From SFEL01 sp045592165 (lineage in GTDB: Bacteria; Bacillota; Clostridia; Christensenellales; CAG-138), in assembly GCA_045592165.1 (NCBI GenBank), contig JAZNUG010000028.1:1-8978 (forward strand): DNA of 8,978 nt. Reading direction: 5' to 3'. A program made the translations under genes and the position numbers. A model generated the notes under the pieces. It made no database searches and was not told the DNA's origin. It saw only the letters and a list, made by a program, of their open reading frames with translations. Position 1 is the stretch's first letter, and each line of letters begins with the position of its first letter. Below are positions 1 through 6,313 of this stretch, in pieces.

Positions 1-1666
1 TGCGGCCACCCATGCCGACCTCCTTGGCCAGCTTGATGGCGTCGATGGTGTAGAACTTGGCGTGCTTCTTCGCCAGCAGCTGCTTCATGGAAGCGGGCAG
101 CTCCTTCTCCATCTCCTCGCCCGTCCAGTGGCTGCTGAGCAGCGAGGTGCCGCCGTCCTTCAGCTTGGAAACCATGTCGTACTGAGTCACGTAGCTGGAC
201 TTGTGGCAGGCCACGAAGTCAGCGGCGTCGATCAGGTAGGTGGACTGGATGGGGGTCTTGCCGAAGCGCAGATGGCTTACGGTAAGGCCGCCGGACTTCT
301 TGGAGTCATAGGAGAAGTAGCCCTGTGCGTACATATCGGTATGGTCGCCGATGATCTTGATGGAGTTCTTGTTGGCGCCAACGGTGCCGTCGGAACCCAG
401 GCCGTAGAACTTGCAGGCGATGGTGCCCTCGGGGGCAGCGTTGACCTGTTCCTTGACCTCGAGGGAGGTGAAGGTCACGTCGTCTACGATGCCTACGGTG
501 AAGTGGTTCTTCATCTCGCCGTCAAGGTTGTCGTATACAGCCTTGACCATGGAGGGAGTGAACTCCTTGGAGCCCAGGCCGTAACGGCCGCCCACTACCT
601 TAACGTCGGCGCGGCCGGTTTCAAACAGCGCGTTTACAACGTCCTGATAGAGGGGCTCGCCCAGAGAACCGGATTCCTTGGTGCGGTCCAGTACGGCGAT
701 CTTCTTTACGGAAGCGGGGAGAGCGGCAACGAACCTGTCGGCGGGGAAGGGACGGTACAGGCGAACCTTCAGCAGGCCCAGCTTGGCGCCCTTGGCGTTC
801 AGGTGGTTGATGGTCTCTTCTACTACGTCTGCGCCGCTGCCCATGATAACGATAACGTTCTCGGCGTCGGCAGCGCCAACGTAATCGTACAGGTTGTACT
901 TGCGGCCGGTAAGAGCGCTTACCTGATCCATGTAACCCTGAACGATGTCGGGCAGGTCGATGTAGAGCTTGTTGGCAGCTTCGCGGCCCTGGAAGTAAAT
1001 GTCAGGGTTCTGGGCGGAGCCGGCAAGGTGAGGATGCTCGGGGTTGAGAGCGCGCTCACGGAACTTCTTAACAGCCTCGAAGTCGAGCATCTTGCCCATG
1101 TCTTCGTAGTCGATGGCTTCTACCTTCTGTACCTCATGGGAGGTGCGGAAGCCGTCAAAGAAATGTACGAAGGGGATGCTGGACTTGATGGCGGACAGGT
1201 GGGTGACCAGAGCAAGGTCCATTACTTCCTGAACGGAAGCGGAGGCAAGCATTGCAAAGCCGGTCTGACGGGTACCCATAACGTCGCTGTGGTCGCCGAA
1301 TATGGAGAGGGCATGGTAAGCCAGAGCACGGGCGGATACATGGAATACGCCGGGCAGCTGTTCGCCTGCGATCTTGTACATATTGGGGATCATCAGCAGC
1401 AGACCCTGGGAAGCGGTAAAGGTGGTGGTGAGAGCGCCGGCCTTCAGGGAGCCGTGCACTGCGCCTGCGGCGCCTGCTTCGGACTGCATCTCGGCGATCT
1501 TAACCTTCTGGCCAAAAAGGTTAACACGGCCGTTTGCTGCCCAGTCGTCCGCAACTTCCGCCATGGGGGAAGAAGGGGTGATGGGGTATATCGCAGCCAC
1601 GTCGCTGAATGCATATGCAACGTGCGCAGCAGCGGTATTACCATCGATGGTCATGGTTTTTGCCAT
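1..1666 (-). CDS. nifJ: Pyruvate:ferredoxin (flavodoxin) oxidoreductase, N-terminal 555 residues (partial)
   Basis: The enzyme oxidises pyruvate with CoA to acetyl-CoA and CO2 and reduces ferredoxin in the cytoplasm; it is the main pyruvate-cleaving enzyme of clostridial fermentation. Reading in from the ATG at 1666, the protein starts MAKTMTIDGN and carries the pyrimidine-binding domain I with YPITPSSPMAE (27-37), AEMQSEAGAAGA (58-69) and HVSARA (109-114). Thr30, Glu63 and Arg113 line up with Thr31, Glu64 and Arg114 of the Desulfovibrio africanus enzyme as I recall it. A transketolase-C-like domain II follows, then the start of domain III (FYGLGSDGTVGANKNSIKIIG region, about 440-460), ending EVGMGGR at the edge. 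The family is about 1170-1230 residues, so the ferredoxin-type [4Fe-4S] and TPP-pyrophosphate domains lie outside the window. The start is set by AGGAGG at 1677-1682, ten bases upstream. No frameshift is seen. The gene is divergent from the RpiR regulator. Confidence 0.97.
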   Translation of the reverse strand, partial: MAKTMTIDGNTAAAHVAYAFSDVAAIYPITPSSPMAEVADDWAANGRVNLFGQKVKIAEMQSEAGAAGAVHGSLKAGALTTTFTASQGLLLMIPNMYKIAGEQLPGVFHVSARALAYHALSIFGDHSDVMGTRQTGFAMLASASVQEVMDLALVTHLSAIKSSIPFVHFFDGFRTSHEVQKVEAIDYEDMGKMLDFEAVKKFRERALNPEHPHLAGSAQNPDIYFQGREAANKLYIDLPDIVQGYMDQVSALTGRKYNLYDYVGAADAENVIVIMGSGADVVEETINHLNAKGAKLGLLKVRLYRPFPADRFVAALPASVKKIAVLDRTKESGSLGEPLYQDVVNALFETGRADVKVVGGRYGLGSKEFTPSMVKAVYDNLDGEMKNHFTVGIVDDVTFTSLEVKEQVNAAPEGTIACKFYGLGSDGTVGANKNSIKIIGDHTDMYAQGYFSYDSKKSGGLTVSHLRFGKTPIQSTYLIDAADFVACHKSSYVTQYDMVSKLKDGGTSLLSSHWTGEEMEKELPASMKQLLAKKHAKFYTIDAIKLAKEVGMGGR

Positions 1667-1740
1667 TTTGATACGTCCTCCTGAGATGTATTTTAAGATG
1701 AAACTAGATACGTTTTGTATGGGTAAACACATACACATTA

Positions 1741-1770
1741 ATTATATATCTTGCCTGCAAACCGTGTCAA
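1741..1770 (-). promoter_or_regulatory. Sigma-A-type promoter of nifJ
   Basis: On the minus strand a perfect -35 TTGACA (1770-1765) and a perfect -10 TATAAT (1746-1741) are separated by 18 bases. Transcription would start near 1734 and give a leader of about 68 nt before the nifJ ATG. This is the strongest promoter match in the window, as expected for an abundant metabolic enzyme. Confidence 0.8.
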
Positions 1771-1868
1771 GGAATGGCACGGGTTCCCATGCAAAGAGGG
1801 GATTTTGTCCATACAGAGAAGCAAAATTTTTATCGGTTGGTTTCAGTGCATAAATAGTCGTTATAATC

Positions 1869-1896
1869 CTGTATACAACAGCGGGCGGCTGTATAC
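1869..1896. repeat. Two CTGTATAC direct repeats, candidate operator
   Basis: CTGTATAC occurs at 1869-1876 and again at 1889-1896, exactly 20 bp apart, about two helical turns. Each contains the self-complementary core GTATAC. The first copy sits just downstream of a TATAAT at 1862-1867, the place expected for a repressor site overlapping a transcription start. RpiR-family regulators commonly autoregulate, so a site for the adjacent regulator is plausible but not demonstrated. Confidence 0.4.
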
Positions 1897-1956
1897 GAAC
1901 ATAGTATAATAGTTCGCAAAATAAAAAAATATTTTGACGAATTTACTAAAATGGTA

Positions 1957-1985
1957 TTGCATTTCAAAGCAAATGGTAATAAAAT
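1957..1985 (+). promoter_or_regulatory. Candidate promoter of the RpiR-PHP operon
   Basis: TTGCAT (1957-1962) and TAAAAT (1980-1985) are separated by 17 bases, and a start near 1992 would give a leader of about 65 nt. This is one of several weak options: TATAAT at 1862-1867 and at 1905-1910 are better -10 elements but have poor -35 partners. The choice is uncertain. Confidence 0.3.
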
Positions 1986-2056
1986 TTATACTAACTAAGG
2001 TTGCGATAATATATAGTGTGTATATATACATTTCTGAATATCTAAGGAGCAAAAAA

Positions 2057-2848
2057 ATGCCTGCAAAAATGAAAATCAGGTCAGCATACTCAAACCTTCC
2101 CACTGCGGAGCGTAAGGTAGCTGATTTCATACTGGAAAATCCCTCCCGCGCATCCCTCATGGTAATAAATGAGATTGCCGACGCTGCCGGAGTTTCCGTC
2201 CCCTCTGTTACCCGCCTTGCAAAGAAGCTGGGGTACAGCGGCTTCCTGGATTTCCGTGTAGCGCTGGCCAGCGGCTCCTCTTCCATCGAGTCCATCAAGA
2301 GCGAGCCCATTGCCGCTGAGGACACCGATGAAGCGGCAATCGAGAAGATATTCCTCTCCTCCATGCGTGCGTTGGAGGATACCCTCAAGGCCACCAACCG
2401 CTCCAAACTTTCAGAGCTTGCGGATAAGTGTGTTGCGGCAAACCGCATATTCGTCGTGGGTGTTGAGGACAGCTCAGTTATGGCTCAGGAGCTGGCAATG
2501 CAGATGGTATCCATGGGCTGCGATGCCGTTGCGGTATGCAATCCCATGCTGCTGGATGCTTTGACCACCCGCTATGGCACAAACGACGTATTTATCGGCG
2601 TTTCCCACAGCGGCCGCACCAAGATGGTGATAGATGCTCTCAAGGCCGCCAGAAGCAACGGCTGCTACACCTGCTTCGTCAGCAACTATATCAATTCCCC
2701 CGCTGCCATTCTTGCGGATGCATTCTTCTGCACTTCCTGCGTGGATGATGTAAAACACATCACCGGCCGGGAGTCCAGCATCAGTATGCAGGCCCTTATG
2801 GTTTCCCTGGTAACTCTCATGTGCCGCAAAGGCATTGAGCTGCGCTGA
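2057..2848 (+). CDS. RpiR/MurR-family transcriptional regulator (HTH + SIS domain)
   Basis: This cytoplasmic DNA-binding regulator has 263 residues, a normal length for the family. The N-terminal HTH_6/RpiR domain covers roughly residues 1-77. It contains the family phrase LPTAERKVADFILENP (14-29) and the recognition segment IADAAGVSVPSVTRLAKKLG (40-59). The sugar isomerase (SIS) domain runs from about 115 to 250, with VVGVEDSS (133-140) and GVSHSGRT (181-188), the usual phosphosugar-binding loop. The start is the ATG at 2057 because AAGGAG lies at 2044-2049, seven bases upstream; an upstream in-frame ATG at 1934 has no such site. The stop TGA shares its last base with the ATG of the PHP gene, so translation is probably coupled. 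The family usually represses or activates sugar or amino-sugar phosphate genes; the ligand here cannot be read from sequence. Confidence 0.93.
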   Translation: MPAKMKIRSAYSNLPTAERKVADFILENPSRASLMVINEIADAAGVSVPSVTRLAKKLGYSGFLDFRVALASGSSSIESIKSEPIAAEDTDEAAIEKIFLSSMRALEDTLKATNRSKLSELADKCVAANRIFVVGVEDSSVMAQELAMQMVSMGCDAVAVCNPMLLDALTTRYGTNDVFIGVSHSGRTKMVIDALKAARSNGCYTCFVSNYINSPAAILADAFFCTSCVDDVKHITGRESSISMQALMVSLVTLMCRKGIELR

Positions 2849-3549
2849 TGATCAGCAGAGATTATCATACACATACATATTACAGCCACGGCAAGGGCAC
2901 TCCTGAGGAGATTGTCCTTGCCGCTGTTTCTTGCGGCCTGAAAACCGTTGCCATAAGCGAGCATGGACCCGGCCATATGTTCTTCGGCGTGCGGGATGAA
3001 AAGCTTCGCGCCCTTCGGGAAGAGGTGGATCGCCTTGCCCGCAGATATGCTTATAAAATACAGGTGCTTATGGGCATAGAGGCCAATCTTACCGGCTTTG
3101 GCAAGTGCGATATACCGGAAGATATTATGGATATGTTCGATGTGAGGCTGCTTGCCTTCCATAAGGGTGCTCCTGCGGCAGATTTTTTCGGCCTGCGCCG
3201 CAATATGGAATCTCTGCATCTGGGATTTTCCGAGCCTGAAAGAACCGCCCTTGCCCTCCTTGAGGCAGGGGACAAATATAAAATAGATATATTTGCCCAT
3301 CCCGGTCTGTATGTGAAAAGCCATATTCCCACCCTTGCAAAGGGTGCAAAGGAGCTGGGCATTAAGCTGGAGATAAACGGCGCCCGTGTTACAATGTCTG
3401 CTGAGCAGCTCCGTCAGGCCGCCGATGCAGGTGCTGACCTTATCATCGGCAGCGATGCCCACAGCCCGGACAGGGTGGGCGATGACAGCCTTGCCTATGC
3501 CGCAGCAGAGGCGGCGGGAGTTCTGGGCAGCGTGGTAAATCTGAAATAG
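2848..3549 (+). CDS. PHP-domain metal-dependent phosphoesterase (YcdX-like)
   Basis: This 233-residue protein is a single PHP domain, a TIM-like barrel that hydrolyses phosphoester bonds with a trinuclear metal centre. The expected ligands are all present: DYHTHTYYSHG supplies His7, His9 and His14, SEHGPGH supplies His39, GIEAN supplies Glu78, and His105, His151 (FAHPG) and Asp203/His205 (GSDAHS) complete the set. The spacing resembles E. coli YcdX and the PHP proteins often encoded near rapZ/yvcK/whiA in Clostridia. It is not a polymerase PHP domain, since nothing else is fused. The ATG overlaps the TGA of the upstream regulator and has only a weak ribosome binding site, which favours translational coupling. 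A histidinol-phosphatase role is possible but has no support, because no his gene is nearby. The natural substrate is unknown. Confidence 0.9.
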   Translation: MISRDYHTHTYYSHGKGTPEEIVLAAVSCGLKTVAISEHGPGHMFFGVRDEKLRALREEVDRLARRYAYKIQVLMGIEANLTGFGKCDIPEDIMDMFDVRLLAFHKGAPAADFFGLRRNMESLHLGFSEPERTALALLEAGDKYKIDIFAHPGLYVKSHIPTLAKGAKELGIKLEINGARVTMSAEQLRQAADAGADLIIGSDAHSPDRVGDDSLAYAAAEAAGVLGSVVNLK

Positions 3550-3557
3550 AGCAAAAC

Positions 3558-3588
3558 AAAAAGAAGGGAGAGAATCCCTTCTTTTTTT
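3558..3588 (+). terminator. Rho-independent terminator, probably bidirectional
   Basis: AAAAAGAAGGGA (3558-3569) pairs with TCCCTTCTTTTT (3575-3586) around the loop GAGAA, and a run of seven T follows on the plus strand (3582-3588). It ends the RpiR-PHP operon nine bases after the PHP stop. On the minus strand the same hairpin is followed by TTTTTGTTTTG, so it can also end the convergent comB transcript, whose stop is at 3609. Confidence 0.88.
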
Positions 3589-3608
3589 GATGTGCGGTTT
3601 CTTATTTG

Positions 3609-4316
3609 TTATATGGACAGTACGCCGTTTTTGTATTCCGGTACGATGTCCGTAATATCCCGACCGAGGCAGAATTCCACGTCCTTTTCAAAGCCCAGCT
3701 TTATCAGCCTGGAGCAGTGATAGGTGGCGAAGAATTCCCTGTGGTCTTTATGCCATGCCAGGTATATTCTGCGGGCAACGATGGTCATATCGCAGGGGGA
3801 TACGCCGTCTGTCAGCTGCATAATGGCATCGGCTATTGCACCGGCCGCATAAAGGTCATCGGCAGAGATATCGCCTTCTGTGCCGGCGCACATGATGATA
3901 ATGTCATTGCCCAGCTCCACGGCTTTTCTTGCAACGGCGGAGCAGTTGAGCATGCAGCCCAACAGCACGTTTGCCGCAGCTTCCACGCCGCAGAGAGCGC
4001 CTGTGCCGTTGGTGGTGCTGACTACTACGCTTTTGCCGCTCACCGCTTCTTGGGTATATTCAAAGGGAGAATTGCCAAGGTCAAAACCGGGAAGCTTTAC
4101 GCCGCCCCGCTCACCGCCCAGCACGCAGCCGCCCATGCGGCCTGCAATGGATACTGCCTCTGCGGCTTCCTTTGCAGGGATAACTTTTGTTGCGCCATTT
4201 ACCAGCGCCCATGTCATGGAGGTGCTGGAGCGGAGCAGATCTATAGAAATAACAGTGCGGCCAACCAAATGGGATGAGGGTAGTTTTGTATAACAGCCGT
4301 AGGTTTGTATTCGCAA
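3609..4316 (-). CDS. comB: ComB-family 2-phosphosulfolactate phosphatase
   Basis: In methanogens ComB removes phosphate from (R)-2-phospho-3-sulfolactate to give sulfolactate, a Mg2+-dependent step of coenzyme M synthesis. The family also occurs in Clostridia, where its role is less clear. Conserved blocks in the 235 residues are IDLLRSSTSM (25-34), GERGGVKLPGFDLGNSP (68-84), STTNGTGAL (100-108), CAGTEGDISADDLYAAG (143-159) and LGRDITDIVP (217-226). I chose a TTG start at 4316: GGAGG at 4329-4325 lies eight bases upstream, and the resulting N terminus (MRIQTYGCYTK) has family length. The frame continues to an ATG at 4367, but that would read through the ribosome binding site and overlap spmB. 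The gene lies 43 bp downstream of spmB on the same strand and converges on the PHP gene. No comA or other coenzyme M gene is in the window. Confidence 0.88.
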   Translation of the reverse strand: MRIQTYGCYTKLPSSHLVGRTVISIDLLRSSTSMTWALVNGATKVIPAKEAAEAVSIAGRMGGCVLGGERGGVKLPGFDLGNSPFEYTQEAVSGKSVVVSTTNGTGALCGVEAAANVLLGCMLNCSAVARKAVELGNDIIIMCAGTEGDISADDLYAAGAIADAIMQLTDGVSPCDMTIVARRIYLAWHKDHREFFATYHCSRLIKLGFEKDVEFCLGRDITDIVPEYKNGVLSI

Positions 4317-4324
4317 GGATATGT

Positions 4325-4329
4325 CCTCC
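4325..4329 (-). promoter_or_regulatory. Ribosome binding site deciding a TTG start for comB
   Basis: The minus strand reads CCGGAGGACATATCC then TTG. GGAGG is eight bases from the TTG, ideal spacing, and no ATG or GTG lies nearby in frame. Confidence 0.75.
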
Positions 4330-4358
4330 GGAAATGATAATTTAAACGAAGCATGTAT

Positions 4359-4388
4359 ATTATACACTAAAATTTCGGGTTAATACAA
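4359..4388 (-). promoter_or_regulatory. Possible internal promoter for comB inside the spmB 3' end
   Basis: On the minus strand TTGTAT (4388-4383) and a perfect TATAAT (4364-4359) are 18 bases apart. The -10 overlaps the spmB stop codon (4362-4360). A start near 4352 gives a leader of about 36 nt before the TTG of comB. The gene may thus be transcribed both with spmAB and alone. A sporulation sigma site cannot be excluded. Confidence 0.45.
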
Positions 4389-4869
4389 GTGCCGCAGCGG
4401 CTCCTGCCACCGCCGCTGTCAATGCGGCGGGAACGCTGTGGCGGGAATCCGTAACTCCCACCGAGCCAAGGTACAGGGAGACCGTATAAAATATGGTTTC
4501 GGTGGAGCCCAGCATTACGGATGCGGCGCAGCCAAGGCGGGAATCCGCACCGTATGCTGTAAAAACATCCTGCAGCAGCGCCATTGCCGCGCCTCCCGAG
4601 AAGGGCCGCAGCACAAACAGCGGAGCAAGCTCCTCAGGCATGCCTGCGGCTTCGCATATAGGTGAGAGCAGGGAAGTGAGGCTATCCATTGCGCCGCTCT
4701 GACGGAATATTGAGAGGGCAATCATCATGGCGGCCATGGTGGGCAGTATCTTTATCAGCAGGGGCAGCGCTTCCGCCGCACCAGATATAAATGCAGAATA
4801 AACATCTATGCCTTTGGCGTAGCCGTAAATCAGCAGAGCCAGAATAAGACCGGGCAGTATATAACTCAT
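4360..4869 (-). CDS. spmB: Spore maturation protein B
   Basis: SpmB is a membrane protein that acts with SpmA in spore-core dehydration and heat resistance in Bacillus. Both belong to the nucleoside-recognition/Gate domain family, and the transported species is not settled. The 169 residues (178 in B. subtilis) are mostly hydrophobic, with probable membrane segments near 3-20, 38-55, 83-103, 118-137 and 147-163. Family landmarks are LRPFSGGAA (87-95) and MLGSTETIFYT (119-129). The ATG at 4869 overlaps the TGA of spmA (ATGA), indicating tight translational coupling. Starts further upstream would overlap most of spmA's C terminus and are unlikely. comB follows after 43 bp. Confidence 0.92.
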   Translation of the reverse strand: MSYILPGLILALLIYGYAKGIDVYSAFISGAAEALPLLIKILPTMAAMMIALSIFRQSGAMDSLTSLLSPICEAAGMPEELAPLFVLRPFSGGAAMALLQDVFTAYGADSRLGCAASVMLGSTETIFYTVSLYLGSVGVTDSRHSVPAALTAAVAGAAAALVLTRNFSV

Positions 4870-5435
4870 GGGCGGGCCTTTGCAAGCAGCTTGCACATAA
4901 ACACGGCGCACACTGCGGATATCACCGAGGCAATAAAGGTGGGCAGCACTATGCAATAAACATCCTGAGAGCCTGCTGCGGCCCTCATGGCCAATACGCC
5001 GGTTGGCAGCAGCTCCACGGCGGAGGAATTCAGCGCGATAAACATGCACATATCGTCGGTGGCAATGCCGGGGCGGGAATTGTATTTCTGCATTTCCTTC
5101 ATGGCCTCCAGGCCGAAAGGGGTGGCCGCTCCGCCAAGGCCGAAGAAATTGGCGGAAAGATTAAGTGTGACAGGCGGTATGGCGTCAGGACAATCGGGCA
5201 TAAGCCGCCTGAGGGCCGGCGCTATGGCCTTGCCCAGTTTGTCTATCAGCCCCGCCTCACGGGCCACGTTCATCAGCCCCATCCACAGCATAAATGTCCC
5301 CCCAAGGGACAGGCAGGTCGTCACGGCTTCTCCGGCACCTGACATCATTGCGTCCGCAGCTCCTGCCGGGTCTCCTTTCAGGGCGAAGCCCGCCATGCCT
5401 GCAGCTATAAGTATTCCCCAAAGCCAGTTCATCAT
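4866..5435 (-). CDS. spmA: Spore maturation protein A
   Basis: This is the partner of SpmB in the forespore/mother-cell membrane system needed for full spore dehydration. The 189 residues (about 196 in B. subtilis) include the conserved loop NLSANFFGLGGAATPFGLEA (92-111) and a second motif ALNSSAVELLPTGVLAMR (134-151). Probable membrane segments lie near 3-20, 36-57, 133-152 and 160-183. The start is ATG at 5435 or the adjacent ATG at 5432; the MMNWLWGILIAAG N terminus fits the family. No Shine-Dalgarno sequence precedes it, which is unusual in this window. The gene is first in the spmA-spmB-comB cluster and overlaps spmB by four bases. Confidence 0.93.
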   Translation of the reverse strand: MMNWLWGILIAAGMAGFALKGDPAGAADAMMSGAGEAVTTCLSLGGTFMLWMGLMNVAREAGLIDKLGKAIAPALRRLMPDCPDAIPPVTLNLSANFFGLGGAATPFGLEAMKEMQKYNSRPGIATDDMCMFIALNSSAVELLPTGVLAMRAAAGSQDVYCIVLPTFIASVISAVCAVFMCKLLAKARP

Positions 5436-5480
5436 GGTGTATATTTATGATGGGTGCGAAGGGTTTATATCTTCTTTCCT

Positions 5481-5504
5481 TTTTCTTTTCGTGAGAAAAG
5501 AAAA
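5481..5504. repeat. T/A-rich perfect hairpin, copy 1
   Basis: TTTTCTTTTC (5481-5490) and GAAAAGAAAA (5495-5504) pair perfectly over ten bases around GTGA. The purine-rich run that follows (to about 5536) contains further AAAAGAAA words. It resembles the two hairpins at 5633-5690 in sequence and size, with its flanks in the opposite orientation. It lies upstream of spmA. Confidence 0.6.
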
Positions 5505-5540
5505 CAGAAAAGAGGCAAAAGAAAAAGAAAAGCAAACTAA

Positions 5541-5583
5541 AATAATAAAAAGCAAAATCCGCCTCCTGATGGGGCGGATTTTG
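5541..5583 (-). terminator. Rho-independent terminator for the HD-hydrolase transcript
   Basis: CAAAATCCGCC (5553-5563) pairs with GGCGGATTTTG (5573-5583). Read on the minus strand the stem is followed by the T-rich stretch CTTTTTATTATT (5552-5541). It is about 117 bp past the hydrolase stop and before spmA, so it insulates the two units. The plus side lacks a T run. Confidence 0.72.
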
Positions 5584-5632
5584 TATTGTGCGTATATGTT
5601 TGGTGTATTATTTTGTTTAAGGTTATTCTTTG

Positions 5633-5655
5633 GTACTTTCTTTTAAAGAAAGTAC
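5633..5655. repeat. T/A-rich perfect hairpin, copy 2
   Basis: GTACTTTCTTT (5633-5643) and AAAGAAAGTAC (5645-5655) are complementary over eleven bases around one T. The element starts 33 bp before the equivalent point of copy 3, so the two form an imperfect tandem. Confidence 0.65.
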
Positions 5656-5665
5656 GCTTCTTTTG

Positions 5666-5690
5666 GTTCTTTTCTTTTGAAGAAAAGAAC
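5666..5690. repeat. T/A-rich perfect hairpin, copy 3
   Basis: GTTCTTTTCTT (5666-5676) and AAGAAAAGAAC (5680-5690) are complementary over eleven bases around TTG. Both tandem copies are preceded by TTCTTT(T)G. The hairpin ends nine bases from the hydrolase stop codon, so it would form at the 3' end of that mRNA. Confidence 0.65.
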
Positions 5691-5699
5691 GGATAAACA

Positions 5700-6269
5700 T
5701 TACTTTGCACCCAGACCCAGCTCGTCGGTAACGGTCTGCATGCCCTTGATAGTAAGGGCCATTACGTCAGCAAGTTCCATGCCCAGCATGTCGCAGCCAT
5801 GCTGAATAACTTCCCTGTTGCACTTGGCGGCAAAGCCCTTGTCCTTGAATTTTTTCTTAAGGCTCTTGACTTCCAGATCGGTAAGGCCGGTGGGGCGCAT
5901 AAGGGCGCAGGCAGAAACTATGCCGGTAAGCTCGTCCACGGTGTACAGGCTCTTTGCAACGTTTGTAACGGGCTCACATTCGTCAATGCAGATGCCGTAG
6001 CCGTGGCCGATGATGGCGGTGATGTCCGCTTCGTCCACACCTTCGCACTCCAGCAGCTCGCGGACGTGGTGGCAGTGCTCCTCAGGATACTTTTCAAAAT
6101 CCACATCGTGAAGGTAGCCTATGGCCTTGTAATATTCCGCATCCTCGCCGAAATGCTCGCCCATGGCGCCCATGGCGGCGGATACGGCCAGTGCGTGGGT
6201 GAAAAGATGTGGCTCGGTAACGTGCTTTTTGAGTATCTCCTGTGCCTTTGCAAGGGTAAGCTGTGCCAT
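5700..6269 (-). CDS. HD-superfamily hydrolase (COG2316-like)
   Basis: This soluble 189-residue protein belongs to the HD metal-dependent phosphohydrolases. His25 (FTHALAVSAAMGAMGE), the HD doublet His54-Asp55 in GYLHDVDFEKYPEEH, His89 in IIGHGYG and Asp112 in LYTVDELTGI give the usual H...HD...H...D metal set. The phrase HDVDFEKYPEEHC is what I associate with the small COG2316 family of predicted hydrolases; its substrate is not established, though the superfamily acts on nucleotides and cyclic dinucleotides. The start is ATG at 6269 because GGGAGGA lies at 6285-6279 with ten bases of spacing; an in-frame ATG at 6299 precedes that site and is rejected. It appears monocistronic, with its own promoter (6314-6342) and a terminator at 5541-5583. 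Confidence 0.88.
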   Translation of the reverse strand: MAQLTLAKAQEILKKHVTEPHLFTHALAVSAAMGAMGEHFGEDAEYYKAIGYLHDVDFEKYPEEHCHHVRELLECEGVDEADITAIIGHGYGICIDECEPVTNVAKSLYTVDELTGIVSACALMRPTGLTDLEVKSLKKKFKDKGFAAKCNREVIQHGCDMLGMELADVMALTIKGMQTVTDELGLGAK

Positions 6270-6313
6270 TATGTAAAATCCTCCCGAAATAATATACAAT
6301 TCCTTACCAATGA

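Larger units (their letters stand above)
1667..2056. other. Divergent intergenic control region between nifJ and the RpiR regulator
   Basis: These 390 AT-rich bases hold no credible gene. The nifJ side has its ribosome binding site and promoter (1741-1770). The regulator side (1860-2056) holds two GTATAC palindromes 20 bp apart, TATAAT at 1862-1867 and at 1905-1910, an inverted repeat CGAAC/GTTCG around the second TATAAT (1897-1917), and several weak -35/-10 pairs. A reading frame in phase with the regulator runs back to an ATG at 1934, but that extension is AT-rich, resembles no family sequence and lacks a ribosome binding site. Confidence 0.6.

Noticed and set aside
62..1684. Open frame of 540 codons on the plus strand
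   Set aside because: It is exactly antisense to nifJ, whose residues and motifs are unmistakable. The translation is repetitive in Gly/Val/Leu/Ala and resembles no family; it reflects codon bias in nifJ. The frame has no ribosome binding site or promoter.
1934..2056. N-terminal extension of the RpiR regulator to the ATG at 1934
   Set aside because: The extra 41 residues are AT-driven sequence without family similarity, whereas AAGGAG sits seven bases before the ATG at 2057.
2686..3462. Open frame of 258 codons on the minus strand opposite the PHP gene
   Set aside because: The plus-strand PHP enzyme has every metal ligand; the opposite frame crosses the regulator-PHP junction, resembles no family and lacks a ribosome binding site.
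5553..5583. Hairpin as a CRISPR repeat or attachment site
   Set aside because: It is a single copy with a T-rich tail on the minus strand, in the right place to end the hydrolase transcript; no spacer array or integrase is present.
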